DNA from: Hydnum rufescens UP504
Taxonomy: Eukaryota; Basidiomycota; Agaricomycetes; Cantharellales; Hydnaceae
Assembly (NCBI GenBank): GCA_014904985.1
Contig: MU129043.1
Span: forward strand, 1-59,834
Length of the DNA: 59,834 bases
Reading direction: 5' to 3'
Below the pieces are notes generated by a model, which ran no database searches, was not told where the DNA came from, and worked only from the letters and a program-made list of their open reading frames with translations. Of the stretch, positions 48,722-59,834 are shown piece after piece. Position 1 is the first letter of the stretch. The number at the start of each line of letters is the position of its first letter. The position numbers and the translations under genes are program-made.

Positions 48722-48730
48722 CTATAAAAG
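48722..48730 (+). promoter_or_regulatory. TATA box of gene Y
   Basis: CTATAAAAG lies 80 bp upstream of the ATG at 48,809 and is followed by CA-rich sequence with candidate start sites. Confidence 0.5.
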
Positions 48731-48808
48731 CGACACAAAAACTAACGAGCCATACTTCAGCACTCCATTGCACCTATCGCACACTTCTCCAAATCACACT
48801 TCTCCACC

Positions 48809-50081
48809 ATGTCTGACTCTGCTCACTTCGACTCGACCGCATCTTCCGCTCAAGGCTACGTATTTGAATATATCCACACGCCTGCCCCTTCTCCCACTTT
48901 ATCTATGATTTCTGCTGGTCCCAAGACCGACGAAGATCCGGATTTCGTTTCACTCATCAAAAAGGAAGAAAATAAAACTAGCGAGGTACGACTAAAGTAT
49001 GGTTTGCGAATGAACCTCAAAACTGACACAAAACCAGGGCTTCTGGCCGGATTCCATGAATACTTCAGATGCCATTGTCAAACAGTACAATAACAACGAA
49101 TCCTCCAAGGTCAACCAACTCGTGGGTCTCAGTTTCCAACGCACGCTTGATCCCTGCCTCACATTGCACCCCTTCATCAATAACTTCTACCTGCAGACGC
49201 GGATCCCTCTTAACTCGCTTCCTCTCAGCACTGTTCAGACGCCTCTTCCTATATCGCAAAATATTGCCCTGTCGAATCAAAACATGAAGGAAGAGAATGC
49301 CAAGCGACCTACAACCCTGACTGCACAGCAACTCCGGGAAATATTCGACTCCTCCACAGAACCATCCACCAGATCGACCCGCTCATCATTCCACCTCTCT
49401 TATTCCCCTCCGCATCCCCCTTGCACACCACGAAACTTCCACAAGTGACCAATCAGTATTACGTGACCCGGCAAGAACAGCAACTCATACCAAGCATGGC
49501 CCTCTTATCGCCAAGCCATCATTGATCGTGAACAGAATGCCACTCAAAAGTTAGAAGAAGTACGAAAGAACTACGAGATACAGCGAAGCGAAGATATAAA
49601 ACACCACATGGATCTTCTAGACCAGCTGAGTCACACGATCGTGAATCATAATCTGCAAATGGACTCTCTCATGCCCCCATTGTCTCTTCTTTTGGCCACC
49701 CTGCACCAACGAGAAGCCGACCTGGACACAAAAACCGACATACTCAATAAACACAACCTCAAGCTTCTCCACAATGAATACTATGTATCCGCCTGGCGAG
49801 ATCGCCTTCTTTATCCAACCACATATCTTCACACTTCGCAAGTTGACCATCTTGCCCATATTTTTATCCAGGCTGCCAACATAATACGACAAGAACATCG
49901 TATGGGTACACCCTATTCTGCCTTTATTCTCCATCAACGCATTGCACCTGCTCTCTCTCAGTTATCAGCCTCACTCTCTACCTCACACGACATGGCCCCT
50001 GCTATCGCGACTGACAACTGCTGTTGGAGGGACAAATCCCTACTACGTGCAAACCCTATCCAAGGACGATCTTTCAAATAA
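48809..50081 (+). pseudogene. Gene Y, unknown protein behind Gypsy integrase
   Basis: Exon 1 begins MSDSAHFDSTASSAQGYVFE; an intron at about 48,987-49,038 (GTACGA...AACCAG) joins TSE to GFWPDSMNTSDAIVKQYN in phase. The frame continues to about 49,360. Coding-like sequence then moves to a second frame (QIDPLIIPPLLFPS) and to a third from about 49,500, ending with a 157-codon stretch (MDLLDQLSHTIVNHNLQM, LHQREADLDTKTDILNKHNL, ...IQGRSFK, TAA). The last part is helical and coiled-coil-like. The two shifts may be indels or missed introns. No family recognised. Its CpG content is normal, unlike the neighbouring retroelements. Confidence 0.5.
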
Positions 50082-51839
50082 ATGAACCAATTTCCATGTC
50101 AATCCGGATGTCAATTCCCATGCTGTCATTCATTTGAGAACAAGCCTGAATCCCATACATCTAATACCCACAAATCCGCACCATTCCTTTGTTTGCGCAC
50201 GAGCCAATTTATTATGTATCCACGGCACTTCAACAGGCCACCCTAAATTCCACCTTTTTATGCCATACCTCTATGTGGCAATAACAATTCAACTTGCTTG
50301 CTTTGTTTGACCTTCAATCAATCCCACTTCTGACACATGCTTCCTGTTGCCTCAAGGGTGACTCTAATGAATTGTGATTATGTAATGCAACGGATTACAC
50401 ACCCGGGCCTTGATTCCGACTCGTGGACCTGTCACATGACAAATAGGGGCTAATGCGGTGCTCTCAAGGAGTAAACATGGAATATCTCCCTCAGTTTTGA
50501 TCGGATCGACTTGGCAAGACAGCGCCCAGAAAGCTAGGATTCACACCTTTCAGACGATACCAAACACGAGCCGAACGAATTAAAACTGCACCTTCCAGGT
50601 CAATTTTACTATGTGTTTCATATATCCCTTCAGTATTTTTCAATTTTATCAGTCAGTTTTGATCCAATTCATTCGGGACAAGCACACCTAGAAAGCTGTC
50701 AACAGTCTGCATCCAATGGCAGCAAGGGAAAAATGAGCAGATTAAAACTTGGCTCTCTACAATTTAACTCCCCCATGTCTCATTCCATTATTGCCTCCGC
50801 TTTTTTGATTATTAATGGCAATTATTCCCTGCCCCTCTTATATCCAATGAAGGGTACATCTAGGACAACTAGTTCCACCATTCCCCAAGGGATTATGTTC
50901 AGTAGGAGAGGAGGAATAGCTTGGTTAAGCCATATTCCCCTATTCTGACTTGATTTTGGAATATCTCCTTCAGTTTTAAAGCTTTTGACTTGATTTCTTT
51001 TTCATCATTTTCGCCTTAATCCCACCTTTCTTCCGGTTACCATATCATTTTTCTGTGATGTATATTAAGTGCAGGAGATGCGAATTTCTATAGTTTTCCC
51101 CCTCCCCAGTTTTGAGGCACTGATGTATTGCCGCTGGTTCCTTGGGTGAATTCCACCAAGATTACTACACTTTGTCTAGGGCCTCAAGAGGAGAGCCTTA
51201 GGGTGTGGTTTTGTGACCCATATTCATTCTTTGTTCTATTGCTTGAGCAGCTGTTGCTTACAGCATTAGATTTCTATTCAAAAAGACCTTCCTTCCTTCG
51301 AGCCTCAACATCCGGATTGATCCCGTGGTCCCCTCTTTTCATTCTCGATTCCATATCATGGACTGTGGCTGGATTCTCCCCATCATTTCCTGCTTACACC
51401 GCGCATCAACTTACTATACGGTATGTGTTCGAGATATCCAGTATGACCTTCGGAATAATGAATGGGATGAGTTCAAAGATACCATGACTGAATTCGAGCT
51501 TAAGGAACTACCATCCAATCCTGGGATCAAAATTGTTTCAGATGACAACTCGAATGGCTGGTAGCCCATCATGACATCTAAGGCTCTCCCAATCCACTCT
51601 ATCCCTCGCCCAACTCAAAATACCCAATCATCACTGCCCTCTCTCTTCATTAATATGTGCTTGCCCCAATGTACCATGTCTCTCACCTGAAAAGAAAAAA
51701 CCCCTCTCACATCTTTCCTTTTTTCTCTCCATGTAAAATCATGTCGCCTAAAGGCAAATCAATGTTCCCTATTCTCTCAAAAAATTCTCTAAGCCTGAAG
51801 GCTCTCTTGTTTACTTGAATCTTTTAAAAACTAACCTTG
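50082..51839. other. Repeat-derived sequence with a few short frames
   Basis: 50,490-50,760 contains about two degenerate copies of the 160-bp monomer (CAGTTTTGATCGGATCG, GCCCAGAAAGCTAGG). A 79-119 codon stretch at 51,128-51,564 is open in two frames; its end (YYTVCVRDIQYD) is not assigned to a family. The remainder shows nothing recognisable. Confidence 0.4.
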
Positions 51840-52197
51840 CCTGATATGTGAACTTGTCAAAAAAAAAAAAATCAATCATCAAAATAAAGAAACAAAGTCA
51901 TAACCCATAAAAAGAAACAAAAAACAAAGCTATAACAAAGAAACAAAGACATAACCCATAAAAAACAAAAATTCCACAAGTCTGTAACAACAAAACCACC
52001 CTAATTAGAAGACTCATGACTTAAAACCAGTAAACAGAAACAATGGTCAATTAATCAAACCCAAACCTGAAACCAAACTGAGTGCCCTGAAAATCTGAAG
52101 GTCTTCTCAAGTCTAGATCATCTCAAATCCATTTATAAAGCACTCCTCACACAAAATCCTCTTTCCTCATCCCATCCACTGACTCTAAAAAGAATGT

Positions 52198-54060
52198 ATG
52201 TCAAAAACAAACATAACTCATGTAAATGCTTACCTAAAAAGGGGTAGAACACCATCGAATACGCCTACAAACATACTCACCAACAGCATTTCTGAAACTC
52301 ACTCGGAACTCCCATCCAACCCTGATGATGTATACATCCCGGATGATGCAACAGGATACATGATTTTCTTCGTACAGCACATCAGGGACTGGAATGACCC
52401 AATTCTAAACCTCCACATCAGACGAAGGGGTTACTTTTGCCCCAACACAACAACTGCGGTCCAAACATATATGATTGCCCACCTCGAATCATATTGCATA
52501 ACCTGAGAATACTCCGATGACTCCGATTTCCATGTGAAGGTGCAGATAAGAATGGCTGTATATGGGAATGTTGACACAGACATGGTCCACCTTCCTATGT
52601 TCACCCATCACCCTCCTGAATAAACCATCATCATTGTCGTTGAATCACCTCTAAAAAATAAAAATAAAAAACTTCCTCTATCATGAAAATACCAGGCGAA
52701 TGAAAAACACCATAAATGGAAAAGGAGAACATAAACAGCAGGTCTGGTCACCTGTCAAAACTGAACAACTGGATACAAAAGTCACTGAAAAACGCGGACC
52801 ACACACCTTCATCTGCAATTCTAAAAACTCCCACTACAACCTCGAAAAGCCATGAGTTCAACTGGTATGTAAAAACTGTGATCATTGAGGACATTCATTA
52901 AACATTCAGGAACTCAGGTGATATGGAGAACTCAGGCAATAATTCGAATTCGATGGATCAAATTCCTCTCTCATGTCAGGACTTTCAAACATTGGGAGAA
53001 ACTGAAATTGGCCTTGGAACCTTCATGACCAACTGCAACTTGCACTACCTGGCACTACGCATAGGGGAATTCGGCATATTCTATCCCAACATCAAAAATG
53101 ACACTGATCACTTCTATTATGCCTACTTAAGCCAAGTCTGAATCAGGGACTTCAGCTCAGATGGTCACCTTCTTGTTCGAATCCACCTCATCCTCGTAGT
53201 ATTTGGTGAAATGGACGACGAGTGCCCAGACCCATACTTCACCCACACAATCCCCATCATTGTTTGATCCTTTACGAAATAAAACACCACCTCTGCCTGC
53301 ACCCTGATGACATTGACGTATGAGAAGATGACAGCAAAATATGAATGGAAGCAACCCTGTCAATCAATGAAGGAATCCGAATTCATGAAAAGCCTAAGTG
53401 AAATTAAATGGACACATGATTATTGATCTGCGGATGCAAAAGTGACATAAAAGCAAATCGAACAACTGTCCTCAAGGCACAAATCAAAAGTGTTCACCAT
53501 GCCATTGGAACTTCACATGATTATATATCAGCAATTCGATTACCCATACCCAGAACCATTCACCCATCTCAAACCCCACACAATTATCCGCTATTATCCA
53601 AATCCCCAAGTTGCATATGATGGCATTATAAAGACAAAAAGGGTTGACTGGACAACGTATGAGTTTGGAGAACTGCATAACAATCAACCCTCATGACACC
53701 ATGATCTCGAAATTGAATTTGTCCTTCTCCTCCACATTCCAGAAAACATGTTTGTGCCTCATTGAACCTTCTCCACAGATGCTCTTGACCTCCACCCTAA
53801 TGATATCATCCAAAGTGGGTATTCGCTTAAAAATCCTAGGATAACAAAGGAAAAACTATTAAAAATGCGGATATTAAAAGACCCTTACCCAACAATAAGC
53901 GACTTCTATCACCAAATTTGAAGCATAAACTCGCAGGAAATCTCACTTTGGTTCGAAGGATGGACATGGTGGTTCTACACAAGGAGGCATGATCAGATCT
54001 CAATCATATAACTATGGAAAAAGGCAAACAACATTGCAAGGGCTGCAATTAAAAGTGTTC
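52198..54060 (+). pseudogene. Gene X, right copy (uncharacterised three-repeat protein)
   Basis: Three similar units of about 90-110 residues can be read, in several frames and with in-frame TGA codons. Unit A (52,310-52,620) has LNLHIRRRGYFCPN and YSDDSDFHVKVQIRMAVYGN, then PMFTH. Unit B (52,990-53,260) has LALRIGEFGIFYPN and DFSSDGHLLVRIHLILVVFGE, then PYFTH. Unit C (53,490-53,830) has FTHLKPHTIIRYYPN and HDLEIEFVLLLHIPEN. Each unit has a YPN-like turn and a strongly alternating hydrophobic strand pair, suggesting a beta-rich domain. A C-terminal part shows EISLWFEGWTWWFYTRR. I do not recognise the family. Its place in a duplicated repeat block suggests a transposon-borne gene. Confidence 0.5.
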
Positions 54061-54195
54061 ACCATCTGTGGAAGATAAAAACATCCAGTATCAGAAAACG
54101 CGAAATTATACCACTTCCAGCCATTGGGCGATCACATGACCAATTACGAAATTAATTATGGCTACACACAGAAACCAAATTCATTTTATAACTCT

Positions 54196-54600
54196 GTCAG
54201 TTTTGATCGGAGAGGTACACCCATATAACGCTTAGAAAGCTATGATTCACACCTTTTGAACGGTACCAAACACAAGTTGAATGGACCAAAACTGCACTCT
54301 CCAGACCAATTTTACTATCAAAATCCAGGAGTTCCAGTAAAAAAATGAATTTCTCCGTCGGTTTGCATTCAATCCTTTCGAAATAACCGCGCCTAGAAAG
54401 ATATAAAAAATCCGCATCCAACGGTACTGAGCACGCGAAGAACGGATCAAAACTGAACTCAGAAGAACAATATTGCTACCAGAATCAACACCCACCAGTA
54501 TAAAACGAATTTCTCTGTCAGTTCACATCTGATCTGCTCGGAACCACCACGCCCAGAAAGCTGTTAAAAGTCCGCATCGAATGATACCAAGCACGCCTAT
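54196..54600. repeat. Three about 160-bp tandem monomers
   Basis: Monomer starts at 54,196 (GTCAGTTTTGATCGG), 54,357 (GTCGGTTTGCATTC) and 54,517 (GTCAGTTCACATCTG) give a period of 160-161 bp. All share a CGCCTAGAAAG-like core and AATCCGCATC-like sequence. Equivalent arrays lie at 39,430-39,841 and, inverted, 40,806-41,230. Confidence 0.75.
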
Positions 54601-55676
54601 TACGGATGCAAACTGCTGTCTCTGCATTGAATCCTACACCATGCATTTGTTCCTTTTATTAACCAGTGACAAAAACACCTTAACCACTGGACTATGCTCA
54701 GATTAATCTCCAGAACCCGGAGATGTCCCTTAATTTCGCTTCCCATGAGCTCCAAAACACATCACAAGACCAGTGACATCATTCCCTTTATGAATCCTTT
54801 TGTTCTCTTTATGAATGACATCACTATGACATCACACTCTATGGATGACTCAGCTATGACCGCATTATGACATCATTTCTTTATTTTTCTTTTGTTCTAC
54901 TCCACCATGACTCCCCCATGACATCACTATGATCTCATAGCTTTATTACTCTTTTGTTCTTGCTCCATGCACAGCCACCTTCAGATAGGTATATAAGCTA
55001 GCAGATTTTCTTGTACCCCCCCATATCTCCTCACTCTGGAAATCAACCACTGTCAACTACTGTCAACCATTCTGCTTATAATCTAAAAGAACTGTCTATC
55101 TAAAGCCATCTGGAGCTAAGTCATCTTCAAGGTTGTTGAGACCAAGTTACTGGAAGCCATCTACGTGAAATACTGAAGCCAAGGATAGTTGCAGAACCTA
55201 AGGTTAGAGTTGCTGGACATCCAAGGAAAAGGTAAGCATAACAAAATACGAGTCAGGAAGGAAGATTGAAGCATACTAACAAAACTAACCAAGCACTGAC
55301 CATTCTATAACCCACAGATATCCGCATTTTGACTAGAAGGACATAAACAAGGACACACAAATATCAGTAAATGAACAAACACAACACGAACATGTATAAG
55401 CCTTTCCATAAGCATCTTCCACATGTAAGCCTTTCTATAAAGCATTCCATACAACATATAAGCCTTCCTATAAGCATCTACGATATATCATTGACTATTG
55501 CTAGTCCATATCACATTCCATTCTCCAATAAACACATACACATCTTGCAGAGAGTGATCAACCATTGAAGCAAACCAACCCATTTGAATAAACAGAAACA
55601 CAGTCTCCCATCTACACACTGGCTGAACCAGATTTTGATTTGACAGTCATTGGAGCTCCCAACCCTTCTTCTATAA
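54601..55676 (+). repeat. LTR-like repeat B, copy 3 (probable 5' LTR/leader of Gypsy gag)
   Basis: Directly upstream of a Gypsy gag frame. It contains direct repeats of ATGACATCACTATGA (54,830-54,940), a TATA-like GTATATAAGCTAGCAG at about 54,990, and a 36-bp period repeat TATAAGCCTTTCCATAAGCATC (55,395-55,490). It ends near CTTCTATAAC followed by TGGTGGTCC, which could be a primer-binding site. No TG...CA termini are clear, so LTR status is inferred from position and from the repeated copies. Confidence 0.55.
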
Positions 55677-55777
55677 CTGGTGGTCCTTACAGGGGTAATT
55701 CTCACTTCGATAAACCTTTCACCTCTCCAAACACATTCCACACCAACAACATTACAACATCAACAGACTCAGAAACA

Positions 55778-58260
55778 ATGGCCAGAGTAGCAAACCCACG
55801 TGAAATGCCATGGCCCACAGGCAGAGATGCTCTGCATTTTAAGGGAAAACATCTTGACAACTTCCTCCTTGACTATGAAGCTTGCTGTGATGAAGCCCTC
55901 TATGATGACCACAAGAAATGCAAGAACATTATCTGATTCTGCAGCAATAAAGAAGCTGAACTACTCAAGAATCTCCCAGAAGTTAAGAATCCATCTACCT
56001 TTGAAGCCCTGGCTGCTCGTCTCAGGAAACTCTATGGACAGACAGACAGGCAACAACAATATACTCGAGAACGACTGGCAGACTTCTGCCAACAAAAGAG
56101 AACAATTGTCAATGAGGCAGACCTGGACAAATACTATCGCGAATTTATCACACAAGTACAGTGCCTTGATGAAAAGAAGGTCCTAGCTGAGCAAGACTGA
56201 GATGACCTTTTCTGGCAAGGGATTCCACGACGTCTCCAGAAGATCGTCCTCCCATTGTTTTGCTATGTCCCAGGATTCGATGACACAAAACCATTGGACT
56301 GCACAACAGCCTATGACACAATGAAGACCATACTCAAAGAGGATCTTTATTATAACTTCAGACATCTCAACAAGGATAGACCATGAACCACCACAAAGGC
56401 CAAGAAGTCTAAACCCAGAATCAGTTATTACAAATCACGCGGCAGATATAGTGACTCCTCAGATGAATCAGAAGCCTCAGAAAGTGAAGAAGAAAACAGC
56501 AACTCAGACAGCGAAAGTGAAGAAGAGCCAGTTGCCATATCACCTTCATCCATTAAAAAGGTCTCCACCAAATCAAAGCCTATAGTCATCCCATCACTAC
56601 GCAATGTGACTGAACAAATCAGTGACCTCACACAGTCCTTCAATGAAATGAAAATTCACATGGCACAATCACAGCCAAATGGACAAGCTCTTAATCCTTA
56701 TATGCAACCTTCCCACCCAGAAATGCGGATTCAAGGAAGCCCAGCTACCTATCCTAACAATCAACCACTTGGATCTAATCGTACCCAAGGTCCTAACATG
56801 TCAGCTGGTGCCACTCTCTGTTGGTTCTGTGACAAAACAGGAGCACATAACGTTGGAATGAAGAACTGTCCAGATGCTCAGGCTATGGTCCGCCAGGGCA
56901 TTATCAAGTATTCTATTGAAGGAAGACTTGTAAAAATGGATGACACCCAACTACCACGAGGAATAGCAGGAAAAGGAGGAATTAAACAAGCCATTGTGGA
57001 TGATATCAAATGAATCAGGGAGGAATCTTCTCATCAACAAACCACTGGGGCAATCAGTATTGTCGATAAAAATGGGCACTCTCCCTTCACAACACACTCA
57101 TATGCGATAGCAGCAGGACCTTTCATATCTGCACCAGCTGCCAAAACAAATAAACCAGATCATTGTCATAACCCCATGGGAGATAGAACCAATCAATGTC
57201 CTAAACATCGAATGTATGTTGATGTGCCTCCACATGGCTCAACGCAAGACAAACCTTCAGCTAATCAGCCAGACTCATTACCAATGAACCCAGAACCAGT
57301 ACATCCAGCCCCAGAGAAACCCCTGCAACCAAGTTATCCACCTGGAATACTGCCCTCCTCAATTCTAAATGAAGCATCAATGGAGAAGCCCACTCATAAG
57401 AAAACAAATCCTCCTCAAATTGATCCCCAAGAGGAAATGATAGACATTGAGATAGCTCGACCAGAGAAATGAATCCCAAAGAATCCTCCAACATATCATT
57501 TCACTACAGACTTTCAAGATGCTTGTGAAGACAAGGAAATAGCAAAGAAGGTGCTAAACCAAACAGTCGAAATAACTCTTGGAGACTTCCTTGGAACAGC
57601 CCATGGACCTGCAAAAATACTTGCAGCTGGACTTAAACTCAAATGCGAATATAATCCCAAACATTGAGAGCCACTCACAGTCAATCATGCTACCATAAAA
57701 CCGCGTTTTCCTGCAACAGAAGCCTCTGATTATGACTCTGATGATGAGGCAGAACTAGAAGACTACTATGACCTTATGATGACCAAGGATTTAGATGAAG
57801 AACCATATCCACAAACACAAACATGAGACCCTCATCAAGTTCAAGTTAATCTTGTAGGAGTCCTTGGACCAAAACCCTTTGTTTGCCATGGATACAGGAA
57901 AAATTGCGGCCAAGGCAACAGGACAGAATGGAACCAAAGACGTTGTACTCATGATTGACACTGGATCTGAATTAAACCTAATCTCCCAGGAAGTCCAACA
58001 AAAGTTAAACATCCCAATAGACTACGATGGACAAAACTGGTCATTGCAAGGAATCAACAGTGGACCTGAACCTCTAGTTGGATGTTGCCAAAATGTTCCA
58101 ATTGAAATAGGAGGGATATGATCGACCACCACTTCTTTGTCAAAAAGGGAAGCTTCGAAGGCCATGACATACTTCTTGGACAACCATGGCTAGTAGGAGT
58201 TGGGGCCTCAAATAAAATACGAAGGAGCAACAGATGGAATTCATGGAATGGATATTCAAG
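55778..58260 (+). pseudogene. Gypsy gag and protease, interrupted by TGA codons
   Basis: The ATG at 55,778 begins MARVANPREMPWPTGRDALH, the start of basidiomycete Ty3/Gypsy gag. It continues with FEALAARLRKLYGQTDRQQQ, a Ser/Glu-rich linker, and a cysteine-containing segment CWFCDKTGAHNVGMKNCPDA (C-x2-C-x4-H type). The retropepsin active site is VLMIDTGSELNLISQEV near 57,950, and GHDILLGQPWLVGVG follows. In-frame stops are TGA at 55,934, 56,198, 56,384, 57,011, 57,470, 57,665 and 57,824. Frame changes occur near 57,870 and 58,119. RT is absent: the frame enters repeat D at about 58,262. Confidence 0.9.
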
Positions 58261-58263
58261 TCT

Positions 58264-59834
58264 ATTTGCATTACTTATGGAGATATAAGCCAAACAATAA
58301 TGGACATTGAAAATTGATTTACTCCCCCTACAGTAAAGATATAGACTTGAAATTCTACACAGAGTATAGTCATATAATGAACTAAATATATACCAAGAAT
58401 CAGCTCAATCAGTTGAGTTTGAGACATTCAACTCCCTTGGCAGGCAGAAAAGAAAAAAACTCCACCATAAATGTGAATCACCCCACATGAGGCTAAAATA
58501 GGTGGAATTGACTGAAATATTATGATACACACTATATCCAAAAATGGAATGAATTGGATGTGTGGAAGTGGCTGAAGTTGAGGGGGGGGGAGGAAAATCA
58601 AAAGTGAATTACACAAGATGTAGAGCGGGATGGATCTGATATTAAGCCACTAGTGCAATATGTATATGGGAAGTCATCATGCCAATATCAGCCTAACCAG
58701 ACTCCATTTAAGCATTCTCCACACATCCCCCCCTAAACTCACAATTTCCTCCCCAGGGCCTTCCATCCATGCCATTACCCTGAAAATTTACAGTTGGCTC
58801 ATCCAAACACATTTATAACATCCCTCAAAATTTCAGATTTCTTACTGCAATGTCAGACCTTGCAGAATATTTTCAAGTGCCACTGTAATACACCCTCCAG
58901 TGAGGGCACTTGCAGAGCCCCAATGACTCTGATTTTTTGTAAGCCACACCTGGTCACCATTTGAGGCTCAGGTGCAAAAATTCAGGCCATTCTAAGCACT
59001 TCTGGCATTGGTCACATGACCCAGAATTCCCCCCCTGCTTCACTTAGTGATCCAATTTGCATGGACTCTGTGGCCATTTGTAGTAGTAGTGGGTGACACC
59101 CCATGATTCCAATTTGAAGACATTCCATGCAATATTCATTGAGTATTCAAGAAACATTCCAGATCAATTCAATTTGAGGTCAGAAGTATGGTATTTGATA
59201 ATACCATACTTCTGACCTCAAATTGAATTGATCTGGAATGTTTCTTGAATAACTCAATGAATATTGCATGGAATGTCTTCAAATTGGAATCATGGGGTGT
59301 CACCCACTACTACTACAAATGGCCACAGAGTCCATGCAAATTGGATCACTAAGTGAAGCAGGGGGGAAGATCTGGGTCATGTGACCAATGCCAGAAGTGC
59401 TTAGAATGGCCTGAAATTTTGCACCTGAGCCTCAAATGGTGACCAGGTGTGGCTTACAAAAAATCAGAGTCATTGGGGTCTGCAAGTGCCCTCACTGGGG
59501 GGTATTACAGTGGCACTTGAAAATATTCTGCAAGGTCTGACATTGCAGTAAGAAATCTAAATTTTGAGGGATGTTATAAATGTGTTTGGATGAGCCAACT
59601 GTAAATTTCAGGGTAATTGGCATGGATGGAAGGCCCTGGGAGGAAATTGTTGAGTTAGGGGGGATGTGTGGAAATGCTTAAATGGAGTCTGGTTAGGCTG
59701 ATATTTGGCATACGAGCTTCCCAATATACATATTGCACTAGTGGCTTAATATCAGATCCATCCCTGCTCTACATCTTGTGTAATTCACTTTTGATTTTCC
59801 TCCCCCTCCCCCCAACTTCAGCCATCCACACACC
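58264..59834. repeat. Repeat D, copy 3, folding into a palindrome (Pal2) cut by the window end
   Basis: The left arm (about 58,561-59,195) is the reverse complement of 59,200-59,834 at roughly 95% identity. The centre at 59,183-59,212 is GAAGTATGGTATT, TGAT, AATACCATACTTC. The arm extends to the last base of the window, so its true length is unknown (at least 635 bp). The part 58,264-58,560 matches 44,990-45,280 and is not paired within the window. Confidence 0.9.

Larger units (their letters stand above)
51840..54600 (+). repeat. Inverted block, right copy
   Basis: Inverted relative to 40,806-43,420. It contains an A/C-rich stretch (51,855-52,050), gene X, and the 160-bp monomers at its outer end, and continues without a break into repeat B copy 3. 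Confidence 0.75.

Noticed and set aside
45566..58121. Possible TGA recoding (read-through or reassigned codon) in the retroelements
   Set aside because: TGA is a normal stop for host genes here (NOG1, RMT2, the reductase), and the TGA sites fit CpG decay of CGA. Frameshifts are also present, so these are dead copies.

Overview
This is nuclear DNA from a filamentous basidiomycete, most likely an Agaricomycete. The genes have many short introns (about 50-80 bp, GTRNGT...YAG). They encode conserved eukaryotic proteins: THO2, the Rmt2-type arginine methyltransferase, NOG1, aminopeptidase P, the mitochondrial ATP synthase OSCP subunit and eIF3c. The right half is packed with fungal Copia, Gypsy and pogo-like transposon remains. 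I cannot name the genus from sequence alone.

Layout. (1) 1-6.8 kb is an accessory-like zone. It holds the 3' part of an uncharacterised multi-exon gene, a broken dihydroflavonol-reductase-like fragment, a decayed second copy of the first gene's tail, and an apparently intact NAD(P)-dependent reductase on the minus strand. (2) 7.6-27.4 kb is a compact housekeeping island: THO2 (+), RMT2 (-), NOG1 (+), aminopeptidase P (-), OSCP (-), eIF3c (+). RMT2/NOG1 and OSCP/eIF3c are head-to-head pairs with start codons only 77 and 193 bp apart. The genes cover mRNA export, ribosome biogenesis and modification, translation initiation, peptide turnover and respiration; they are ordinary neighbours, not a pathway. 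(3) From about 28.1 kb to the end the window is almost entirely nested repeats. A 5'-truncated MFS transporter marks the boundary.

The repeat half contains a 3' Copia remnant with its LTR (28.4-29.2 kb). A complete 5.1-kb Copia insertion (29,225-34,329) follows, with a 5-bp target duplication and nearly identical LTRs but a decayed interior. Next come a 2.07-kb palindrome (36.72-38.79 kb) and a pogo-like transposase fragment. A 3.6-kb block is present twice in opposite orientation (39.8-43.4 and 51.8-55.7 kb) around a Gypsy RT/RNase H/integrase fragment. Gypsy gag-protease follows at 55.8-58.25 kb, and a second palindrome runs off the window end (58.56-59.83 kb).

The most unusual observations are as follows. 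The first palindrome encodes an exon-intron array in which every intron carries an AGCAGC/GCTGCT hairpin, and the palindrome is centred on one of these hairpins. Stop codons inside the old retroelement frames are consistently TGA at probable former CGA codons, which points to CpG decay. An uncharacterised three-repeat protein gene lies in the inverted block. A gene of unknown function sits directly behind the Gypsy integrase with its own TATA box.
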